A stretch of 64,000 nt of DNA from the NCBI GenBank assembly GCA_963383645.1, contig OY726560.1, positions 147,875,052 to 147,939,051 on the forward strand, written 5' to 3'. A program made the translations under genes and the position numbers. The notes under the pieces were generated by a model. It was not told where the DNA came from. It did not search any database and saw only the letters and a program-made list of their open reading frames with translations. Below, piece by piece: positions 57,301 through 64,000 of the stretch (position 1 is the first letter of the stretch; the number at the start of each line of letters is the position of its first letter). Origin of the DNA: Muscardinus avellanarius. Taxonomy: Eukaryota > Chordata > Mammalia > Rodentia > Gliridae.

Positions 57301-58191
57301 TCCTCTTAGTACTGCCTTCATGGTGTCCCATAGGTTTTGGTGGGTTGTGTCTCTGTTTTCGTTTGTTTCCATAAATTTCTTTATTTCTTCCCTAATTTCT
57401 GCTCTTACCCATTCGTCATTTAGTAGTGTATCATTCATTCTCCATGAATTTGAATACTTTCTTTCGAGTTTCCTGTTGTTGATTTCTACTTTTATTCCAT
57501 TGTGGTCTGAAAAGATGCATGGGATTATATTACATTTTTTGAATTTGCTGGTATTTTCTTTGTGTCCCAGGATGTGATCTATTTTGGAGAAGGTTCCATG
57601 GGCTGCTGAGAAGAAAGTGTATTCTGTAGTTCCTGGTTGAAATACTCTGAAAACGTCTATTAGGTCCATTTGGTTTATGGTTTCCTTTAGTTCTAGAGCA
57701 TCTTTACTCATCTTTTGCCTCGAAGATCGATCCAGTGGTGTGAGAGGCGTATTAAAGTCTCCCAGAATTATTGTATTTGGGTCTACTTGGGATCTTATGT
57801 CCAGAAGGGTTTGTTTTACGAATGTGGTTGCACCCACATTTGGGGCATAAATATTTACTATCATTATATCTTCTTGGTGTATTGTTCCTTTTAATAAAAG
57901 GAAGTGCCCTGATTTGTCTCTTTTGATGTGTTTTATTTTAAAGTCTGTTTTGTTGGATATCAGGGTTGCTACCCCTGCTCTTTTTCGGTCACTGGTGGCA
58001 TGGTATATCTTTTTCCATCCTTTCACCTTCAACCTGTGAATGTCTTTGGCTGTGAGGTGAGTTTCTTGCAGACAGCATATGTTTGGATTATGTTTCCTAA
58101 TCCACATTGCCAGTCTATGTCTTTTGATTGGTGAGTTAAGTCCTTTGACATTAAGTGATATTATTGAAATATGCTTTTTGTTTTCTGCCAT
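54364..58191 (-). CDS. LINE-1 ORF2p: endonuclease and reverse transcriptase, intact
   Basis: 1275 residues, the same length as human L1 ORF2p. It nicks target DNA and copies L1 RNA at the nick (target-primed reverse transcription). The N-terminal APE-like endonuclease has N14, E43 (QETHL), D145 and N147 (GDFN), D205 and D229-H230 (SDHN), each at the human position. The reverse transcriptase has D600 (AIDAEKAFD) and F700-A-D-D703 (FADDMILYL). The C-terminal CX3CX7HX4C knuckle lies at 1130-1147 (CWRGC through CWWEC). There are no frameshifts or stops. Start MAENKKH lies 45 nt behind the ORF1 stop, as expected for unconventional downstream translation. Intactness suggests a recent insertion; activity itself is unproven. 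Confidence 0.96.
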   Translation of the reverse strand: MAENKKHISIISLNVKGLNSPIKRHRLAMWIRKHNPNICCLQETHLTAKDIHRLKVKGWKKIYHATSDRKRAGVATLISNKTDFKIKHIKRDKSGHFLLLKGTIHQEDIMIVNIYAPNVGATTFVKQTLLDIRSQVDPNTIILGDFNTPLTPLDRSSRQKMSKDALELKETINQMDLIDVFRVFQPGTTEYTFFSAAHGTFSKIDHILGHKENTSKFKKCNIIPCIFSDHNGIKVEINNRKLERKYSNSWRMNDTLLNDEWVRAEIREEIKKFMETNENRDTTHQNLWDTMKAVLRGKFIALSAHIKRMENHQVKNLMKQLKDLEILQQSIPKASRRREIIKIRAEINEIENKKTIQRINKTKSWFFEKINRIDKPLANLTKRKRESTQITKIRNEKGDITTDSEEIQNIIRNYFKNLYSNRFENLDEIDRFLNTVNLPTLNQEDIASLNQPITTKEIETAIKILPPKKSPGPDGFPAEFYKTFSEQLIPILHNTFREIERDGTLPNSFYEASITLIPKPNKDTSRKENYRPISLMNIDAKILNKILAIRIQNYIKRTIHHDQVGFIPEKQGWFNIRKSIHVIHHINRTKNKNHIIIAIDAEKAFDKIQHPFMLKTLQKIGIEGKYFNIIKAIYCKPKANIILNGEKLQEFPLQSGTRQGCPLSPLLFNIVLETLAAAIRQEKEIKGIHIGREEVKLSLFADDMILYLEDPKNSTKRLLELIDKFGKVAGYKINLKKSVAFLYANNESTMKETKTTIPFTITSKPIKYLGINLTQDVKDLYNKNYKTLKKEIEEDLGRWKDLPCSWIGRINIIKMAILPKLIYRFNAIPIKIPVTFFRDLEKSIMNFIWRKKRPRIAKAILNNKKHAGGITIPDFKLYYRAIVVKTAWYWHKNRYTDQWIRIEDTETNPHIFSQLIFDKGAKHIRWRKDSLFNKWCWENWLAICKKMKLNPYISPNTGINSRWIKDLEIRPETVKLVEENIGSTLQHIGTGSNFLNKTSKAQEIKARINKWDNIKLKSFFSSKETINNLKRKPTEWERIFTSHHSDRGLISRVYKELKRLYTNKTNNPIKKWANELNRHFTKEEIQRANRYMKRCSSSLAIREMQIKTTLRFHLTPVRVASIKKSNNNKCWRGCGERGTLLHCWWECKLVQPLWRSVWRFLRKVGIDPPYDPAIPLLGIFPKGLNSEKYSNICIPMFIAAQFVIAKIWIQPRSPSTDEWIAKLWEIHTMEFYSAIKKNKILSFARRWKALESIMLSEISQAQKEKIHMFPLICPN

Positions 58192-58236
58192 TTTGTGTTC
58201 TGTCTACTCTTGGGTGTTGTGATCTTTCTTCTTTAC

Positions 58237-59214
58237 TTAAATGGCCCACTTATTAACTTCCTCGCTTCTCTGATTCTGGAGTCTGCTTCTTTTTTCTTCC
58301 TTATGATTTATTTCTTTAAGAATTTTCTCTAGTGTTGGCTTTGAATTCATGAATTTTTTGAGATTCTGTTTATCCTGAAAGACTTTGACTTCCCCATTGA
58401 TCTTGAATAGTAGTTTTGCTGGGTAGATTAATTTGGGCTGGAAGTTATGTTCTTCCAGGGTCTGAATCACGTCATACCAGTCTCTCCTAGCATTCCTGAC
58501 CTGGGTTGTATAGTCTGGGGTGATTCTTATTGTTTTGCCTCTATATGTCACCTGTCCTTTTGTTCTTACTGCTTTTAAGATTCCTTCCTTGGCCTCTATG
58601 CTGGTCAATTTGGTTATTATGTGGCGTGGAGTGGTTTTTCTTTGGTCCTGTCTCAGTGGAGTTCTGTATGCCTCCTGTACTTGAAGATTCAAGTCTCTTT
58701 CCATATTTGGAAAATTCTCTGAGATTATTTCCTTGAAGATATTACATATGCCCTTGGTCTGTACCTCTATCCCTTCCTCAATGCCTATTATCCGTAAATT
58801 AGGGCGCTTCATATTATCCCATAATTGCTGGATGTTTAGGTTTTGTTGCTGTAAAGATTTCTGTATATCGCTGACTGTGTTTTCGGTTTGGGATGTACTG
58901 TCTTCTAATATTGATATTCTGTTTTCCATTTCATCTAATCTTCCAGAGTTTCTTTCTATTGCTGTCTTCATTTCACTTATTGCCTCTTTCATTTCATTCC
59001 AGACCTCTTTCTGATTCTTTTTTAGTGTTTCTATTTCACCTTTAACCTCCTCTATACTTGTTTTAAAACCTTTCATCATATTGAACAACAAGATTCTGAA
59101 CTCCCCTTCTTGCATTTCTAGTAGGTCAGTATTCGTGATTTCTGCTGTCTCTTCATAACTCCTGGTTCTCATATTTATAGTGTTCTCTGTCCTGTTTTTC
59201 TGATTTCTACCCAT
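58237..59214 (-). CDS. LINE-1 ORF1p: RNA-binding chaperone, intact
   Basis: 325 residues (human 338). It coats L1 RNA as a trimer and is required for retrotransposition. About residues 45-135 are heptad-rich coiled coil (for example RLDEMENRISILED, 92-105). Residues about 137-215 are the RRM domain (RPNLRIIGIEEG). The C-terminal domain follows (YRGKTIRITPDYT, 224-236; ARRDW, 242-246). The ATG has A at -3 and G at +4, a strong context. The basic start (MGRNQKNR) fits the family's flexible N-terminus. No stops or frameshifts. Confidence 0.95.
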   Translation of the reverse strand: MGRNQKNRTENTINMRTRSYEETAEITNTDLLEMQEGEFRILLFNMMKGFKTSIEEVKGEIETLKKNQKEVWNEMKEAISEMKTAIERNSGRLDEMENRISILEDSTSQTENTVSDIQKSLQQQNLNIQQLWDNMKRPNLRIIGIEEGIEVQTKGICNIFKEIISENFPNMERDLNLQVQEAYRTPLRQDQRKTTPRHIITKLTSIEAKEGILKAVRTKGQVTYRGKTIRITPDYTTQVRNARRDWYDVIQTLEEHNFQPKLIYPAKLLFKINGEVKVFQDKQNLKKFMNSKPTLEKILKEINHKEEKRSRLQNQRSEEVNKWAI

Positions 59215-59582
59215 CGTTCGTGAGTAATGTGTTTAGTCAAATCTTAATATTAGGAGTTTAGGAGTGTCGGCCAGTCAGCAGAGCCTTTCCAGTGTTGAAA
59301 GTGGGTGATGTGGGAGGAGCTGGGGTGATGGGTAAAGGAGTCAGATTAGGTGGAGGATATGTTAGGTTGAGAAGGACTTTAAGTATGATAAAGTAATAAC
59401 TTGCTATGAATGAGAGAGAGTTAACTACTAGGACTCTTGTTGTTAGTAGAGTAGTTATGGATATAAAAAATACTTTGAGTTTTAAACCATGAGGTATATT
59501 ATGGGGAAAAGTTTTGGGGGAGAAATGTATGTAGGTTAGTGTGGGAAGGTTTGTAAATAGGGATGCTGGTAGGAGCAGGCAG

Positions 59583-59616
<34 letters not shown>

Positions 59617-61336
59617 TCCGCTCAAGATACCAAGACTATTATGTAATCCAAGAAAAAGGAAGGTAAACCAATCAAAGGAGGAGAATGAAAGAAAAGGAAG
59701 GAAAAGGGAAGAAAGAGGAAAAAGGAAGAGGAATAAAATAAAAGGAACTAGCAGCCGTGTGAAATAAAGAAATAAGGCAAACTATCCAATGTATATATAT
59801 ATAAAACAACAAGTTAAAGTAAGAGAAGTTTGGATTAAAAGAAGAAAGAAAAAGAAAAAAAAAGAAAACAGCAATAACCATACTAAAACAAAAGCACTTT
59901 AAAAGCAAAAGAAAACATAACATCCACATTAAAAGTAAAACAAACAGTCCTACTTATTTACGCATATGGGGTCAGGTCCATATAATATGTGTGTATCTGA
60001 TTGCTTGGTAGCTTTCAGGATACTGTCCAATGTCTCTTAGTTTTCTTTGTACTCTATTTTTATCTTCTTAAGTCACTCTGGGTGTTTGGACACCTTTTTC
60101 TCCTTTAGCTGCTTTAGGTTTATGTGTCCGGGTGTCTGGTTTCACTGTTATTTGATTCTGTACAGTTCACAGATTCTGCGAAATTCTAACCTGTGGTCAG
60201 CACATCTGCACTCACCACCCTCGCCTCCAGCCTGTGCTTCCCTACAGCAGGGGTGGAGAGTGACTAAAGTGTAATTGGCACTTCCCCCTGAGGTCCTGAG
60301 CAGATTTTGTGGCCCGATGGATTTTCTTGTGTCTCTGGAAATTCCAGCTGGGCTAGCCAGGTGTGGTCCCAAGATGTGCCCTGGGCAAATGAATGCTGGT
60401 TCCTGGGTGGCCACACTTACTGCCAGAGCTCTGCCTATTCCAAGAGTGCAGGCTGGATGCCCTGTTAATACTGGACCCTAGTGAGAGTGGGTGCAGCTGT
60501 CTATTGCTGCTGGTATGTTCTTCCAAGGTGTATTGAGCTGTGTTCTCACTTAGAACTAAGCATCTGGCTACCAGGAGGTTGGGAATACCCCGCGGTGGGC
60601 CAGGGGTGCAGGGTAGGTGCTCAAGGTTCCAGTGTGCGGTGTCCAGCAATGGTCTCTGCGTCCCGCGGGACGTAGAGGCTGGGGGTGCCCCAAGGAGATT
60701 TCCGGGTCTCCCAGTGCTTTTGCAGCCTGGAGGGTAGGCTCTGGCAAGGTGGCAGGGGTTAGCCACAGAAGCAGGCTCCAATTTAGGAGGGCAGTGTACA
60801 GGCGCTGATTACTAGTAGGGGACAGGCAGGAAGCGCGAGGAGAGTGCTCTGAGGCTTGAGCCCGTGGTGGGGGTTTGAGACTGCGACTCCGCACACGCTA
60901 GGACCCCAGTTACTAGGGCGCCCTCAGGTACCTGTCTTGGTGCAGGAATCCGTGTGAGTCTCTGTGCCGATGTGATCCGGTCGCTGGTGGGCAGACAGAG
61001 TTCTGGAGGGTGCTGCTCGCTGCTTAGGATGCGGTCCTAAGTCCGTTTTTATTCCCGGATTATCTTGCCGTGGAAATATCGGGCAGGCAGCTCCTTGGAC
61101 AGCTGCCAAAGCAGCCCGCGGCTCAGCGTTCTGGTCCGCGGTCAGATTGTATCTGCAGCAGGTCCCGTGTCCGATCTTTGTTCTTCTTGTTCAAGTTCAG
61201 GGTTCCGCCGAGGTACAGGATGTGTTTTGGTTCCTGGTATGTATTTGTTTTGTTGATTTAGACACTGCTTTCTCAGTATTTAAACTTTATTTACTTCAGC
61301 TACTGAGAGGTGCTGTGTCCCTCAGTCGCCATTTTG
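59215..61336 (-). promoter_or_regulatory. LINE-1 5' UTR with internal promoter
   Basis: About 2.1 kb upstream of ORF1 on the sense strand, GC-rich near its start (60150-61336), then a pyrimidine-rich stretch including a T-run (plus-strand A-run at about 59587-59613). Longer than the human 5' UTR (about 0.9 kb) and without tandem monomers. At its 5' end is CAAAATGGCGAC (61325-61336, sense), matching the YY1 consensus that positions transcription start in human L1. Several short frames occur on both strands; none is recognisable. Confidence 0.85.
61325..61336 (-). promoter_or_regulatory. YY1-type site at the L1 5' end
   Basis: Sense CAAAATGGCGAC fits the YY1 core AANATGGCGNC. Human L1 carries a YY1 site in the equivalent position (CAAGATGGCCG near +13 to +21). 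Confidence 0.75.
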
Positions 61337-61359
61337 AAAAAAAAAAAAAAAAAAAAAAG

Positions 61360-61373
61360 GCAATCATTTTTTT
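61360..61373 (+). repeat. Right target-site duplication of the full-length L1
   Basis: GCAATCATTTTTTT, identical to 53805-53818. Separated from the L1 5' end by one extra G and a 22-nt A-run (61337-61358). Confidence 0.85.
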
Positions 61374-61559
61374 CAAAATTAAAATAGCTTAGTCATTTTA
61401 GCTCTCTGTAAATTAATGAAATGTATACTGAGAATTATTCTAAAAATAGGCAAAATACAAAGTAAAAATCAACAAAATGTTACTGTGCAGTTAATATGCT
61501 TTTTCAAACTTAATTAAAAGCATGAACATTTTTTCATAAGTAATTTACTCTGTCCTTGA

Positions 61560-61910
61560 TATTTCTGTGTGTGTATATAAAGCAGTTTTAATAGTTGCAT
61601 AGAATTCCAGCAATAGTATATCATATTTTAGTTAACTGATATCTCCCTGATAAGTATTTACTGTTATAATTAGTAAGTCACTGTTCTGTAGCATCATTGC
61701 GATGCCTGTCTTCCATCATTGTGCATCTACCCTTTTTAAGGAAAAGTCCTAAAGGTCAAACTGTTACATCAATAGGTATATGTTTTCAAGGTTTTGAGAA
61801 TTTCTAAATTGTCCTCCAGAAAGGTCATTCCTCTGAAATTCATACAATTTCACCACTCAGACACTAGAAATTGCCATTTTTTTGTAAATATGGCATCTTT
61901 TGTTGTTTTA
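61560..61910 (-). repeat. Ancient LINE-1 fragment, minus strand
   Basis: Plus strand has the decayed antisense ORF2 3' pattern ('gttgcatagaattccag', 'ggaaaagtcctaaaggtcaaactg', 'aaattgtcctccagaaaggtcat'). Confidence 0.6.
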
Positions 61911-61927
61911 AATTGAATTTTAACTGA

Positions 61928-62125
61928 ATATATATGTATATATATTGGTGGTACTGGGGTTCCTGGAAACCCTTCTACCTCTGGGCTACACTCCCAACCC
62001 TATTTTTTATATTTTATTTGGAAACAGGGTCTCTTAAGTCAGCGCGGCTGGCTTTGAACTTATGTGATCCTCCTGTCTCCGCCTCCCAAGCGCGGGGATT
62101 ACAAGCATGCACCACCAGGCCCGGC
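61928..62125 (-). mobile_element. Type B SINE, minus strand
   Basis: Complete copy with a (TA)n-like tail; short target-site duplication TAACTGA at 61921-61927 and 62126-62132. Confidence 0.9.
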
Positions 62126-62384
62126 TAACTGACAATATTTTTGCTTATTTGTATTTATTTTTACCCATTCTTATCCTTTAGCCTTCCCTTGTCTTTTTTA
62201 TGGCCTTCTAGCTTTTTATATGTTATAGATATCACAGATTTTTGTCATTCCTTGTCAGTTTTATTTTTTATGTCTTGGTTCTTAGTAATATGCTTTTTTA
62301 GTCAAAGTTTATAATGTTTTGTTGGAATTTTTAGTCCTTTAATCTGTATGCATTTCAGGCTTCGGAACGCCTGTACTGCTATAA

Positions 62385-62475
62385 GATTTTTTTAAAAAAT
62401 TATTATTGGTGCATTGTAGTCATACAACTTAATGGAGTACAAGATGGTAGAGGCATACAAGATTTTAAACAATGT
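62385..62475 (-). repeat. LINE-1 3'-terminal fragment, minus strand
   Basis: 'attattattggtgcattgtagtcatac' is the complement of the L1 3' end (ATGACTACAATGCACTAATAA) found at 46613, so this is a very short 5'-truncated L1 insertion of about 90 bp. Confidence 0.8.
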
Positions 62476-64000
62476 GTTTTTTTTCTAGTACTGTGAAGGA
62501 CTTGGGGAAGGAGATTTCCAGGCAGGCAGAGAGCGTCCTGTGAACAGGCTTGAGGAGGGTGTGCATCAGGCAGGAGCAAAGGCGGCCCAGTGGGGTAGCG
62601 GATGCAGATCCCAGAAAGCCTTCATAGCCACCATGAGGACCAGTGTTTATACTACTGAACCTTCTCTCTTACTATATGAGTACTAGTGTGTCATAGTGAT
62701 TATTCCTTAAGCACTGCATCTGTGGTTTAGAGCCATACTTATGAAAGGCGTCTTTAAAAAAATTCTTAACATCTGCTATTGGTACAGTATTCCTTGATGT
62801 ATCCTAGTGTTTAAAATGCCTTTTATCATAGTTATAAGAAAAACATGATTCCTCCTGGTTGTTATTGTTTTAGGGATGTGAATATACATAACTTTCTTTG
62901 TATTTTCTCAGGTAAAGTTGCCTATTATGCTATTGGGCAAAGCATTTAATCAGCACAATGTCAATTGCTCACAGCCGAGATTATTTTTAACTACAGCAGC
63001 CACAACGAAGAATAGCTCAGTATTTTGCTTACTTGGACCCAAACATTAATTTAAAACCCTCAGTCATTTTCAGTTTTCAAGCTTTTCTGGTAGAAAAATA
63101 CCTAAAAGCACTCAGGCAGCAAGAATAGTGAAGAGTCACAAATCATGGCTTTGTTGAAACCTGACCTAGTTGACGAGATAAGTCAGCTCACTAGGAAAAC
63201 TATAAGCTCTGTTAAAAAACAAAACAGCAACAACAAAAAAATCAAATATCCCAAGAGGAATACAACTGGGAAAAGAAAAAAAATCTTTATTGCTGAGAGA
63301 AGCAGAATTGAGCAGGGAGTTGGCACTGCTATAAATTAAACTTTTCCAAAACAGCAGTATTTTCTGACAGAGCTTGGCCATTTTATTCTGGAATGCAACT
63401 TAGGACTGATGCAAATATTTTCTTTTCATTTCCAGAGGACAGAAACCTGGAGAAAGATTTGTAATCTTGATATTAGGAACTTTCCACCCTTTTTAAAAAG
63501 TTTTTTTTGGGGGGGAATCTTTGGGTAACTTAGGAGACAGAGTCAAAACTTTTTAAAGTTTCTATTTATCATAAAGTAAATGGTTCAAGCTATCATGGAC
63601 ATGATTGTGCCTCAGTTCAGCCCTGACTCAGAAATATGTTAAGAAATATTTTTTGTGGTATAACTTTCTATCTCTTATCTTTTTTCTGATCCCCCATATA
63701 ACCTTTATAACAAAAATTTCTGTTGATTGTGAAACCACCTCATTTTTTTTATCTCATTAGTATACTAAGAGTTTTATTTTGAAGATTCATTTAAACAGTA
63801 CCTATGAGTAGGTCTGGATTTCCAACTCAGTGCCATAACAAAACTCAAGGAATTAGTTAGGATATCACAAAGAAAGGAGTTATCCAAAACAAACGCTATA
63901 TATACATTGTTGGTGACTATGAGAAACTCTTATTTCTGAATAGTTAATAAGAGGAACTGGGCAGATCCAGTGTTTTCATTCCTTTTGCTCCATTAAAGCA
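62476..64000. other. Intronic DNA with no recognised exon
   Basis: A 64-codon plus-strand frame at 63145-63339 (MALLKPDLVDEIS...) has no recognised homology and does not match CCDC172. Lys-rich codons follow from the A-rich DNA. Short G-run at about 63509-63516. Confidence 0.5.

Larger units (their letters stand above)
53819..61359 (-). mobile_element. Full-length LINE-1 with intact ORFs plus 3'-flanking SINE
   Basis: Insertion of about 7.5 kb bounded by GCAATCATTTTTTT direct repeats. Sense order on the minus strand: T22 run, YY1-like motif, 2.1-kb 5' UTR, ORF1 (325 aa), 45-nt spacer, ORF2 (1275 aa), 3' UTR of about 250 bp with a G-rich tract, AATAAA and A-rich tail, then a 14-bp non-A remnant and a type B SINE whose A-tail meets the second repeat. 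The plus-strand target at the right repeat reads TTTTTTT/CAAAATT, close to the L1 endonuclease preference for T-runs. It lies antisense within CCDC172 intron 2. Confidence 0.93.
33084..64000 (+). other. CCDC172: CCDC172 intron 2 (to window end)
   Basis: No further exon recognised on the plus strand. Within it, stretches not listed separately (33084-34089, 34140-34870, 35456-36500, 37326-38500, 40801-41734, 42471-43536, 45336-45690, 46882-47411, 51960-53230, 62476-64000) are AT-rich DNA in which I see no gene. Some contain old, unassignable repeat fragments. Confidence 0.6.

Noticed and set aside
60275..61261. Short frames on both strands in the L1 5' UTR, reminiscent of primate L1 ORF0
   Set aside because: None has recognisable homology, and the GC-rich sequence easily keeps frames open. 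Without transcript evidence I do not call an ORF0 equivalent.
59215..61336. Considered as the source of the 43930-44826 minisatellite (L1 5' UTR monomers)
   Set aside because: The intact L1's 5' UTR shows no tandem 49- or 98-bp structure. Only short, compositionally expected similarities such as GGCTAACCCCTGCC were found.
63145..63339. Lys-rich frame considered as a further CCDC172 exon
   Set aside because: The sequence does not resemble the expected continuation after ESK, and the frame lacks a convincing acceptor and donor at suitable positions.

Overview
This is mammalian nuclear DNA, almost certainly from a squirrel-family rodent (Sciuridae: ground squirrel, marmot or tree squirrel). The marker is the dominant SINE type: dimers of a 7SL-derived B1 monomer and a shortened ID (tRNA-derived) monomer, the B1-dID design known from sciurids and dormice. 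One copy (49015-49218) still has a full-length ID half. No prokaryotic genes, CRISPR arrays, tRNA or rRNA genes were seen.

Only one host gene is recognised. Its first two coding exons, on the + strand at 32701-32779 and 32998-33083, encode the 55 N-terminal residues of CCDC172, a coiled-coil protein of the sperm flagellum that binds tektin-2. Exon 3 was not found, so the rest of the window (33084-64000) reads as intron 2. In human, GFRA1 lies upstream of CCDC172, so 1-32000 is probably the GFRA1-CCDC172 intergenic interval; no GFRA1 exon was recognised. A GC-rich segment at about 31980-32700 is the likely promoter. It holds a perfect TCTCGCGAGA element, a plausible non-coding first exon with a good splice donor, a SINE lodged just behind that donor, and a TATA-like box close to the ATG.

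The intergenic half (1-32000) is a patchwork of SINEs, old LTR-like elements, MIR/L2 relics and microsatellites, with some repeat-poor stretches (10620-13384, 15986-17588, 29100-31900) that could hold conserved regulatory DNA. Notable structures are a 436-nt homopyrimidine run (14461-14896), a five-part SINE pile-up (13520-14395), and an 84-bp local duplication pasted into a SINE (20952-21035 copied to 22328-22410).

The intronic half holds the most active-looking elements. A 7.5-kb full-length LINE-1 on the minus strand (53819-61359) has intact ORF1 (325 aa) and ORF2 (1275 aa). All endonuclease, reverse-transcriptase and zinc-knuckle residues checked sit at the human positions. Its outermost target-site duplications also enclose a SINE next to its 3' end, which fits a 3' transduction. 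A second unusual insertion (43557-44826) joins a GC-rich 49/98-bp minisatellite to an L1 3' UTR and A-rich tail, flanked by a 20-bp target-site duplication. It looks like an SVA-like composite retroelement and is the best candidate for something undescribed.

Identifications rest on reading the sequence and on remembered families. No alignment or database search was run. Boundaries of old repeats are approximate to about 10-30 bp.
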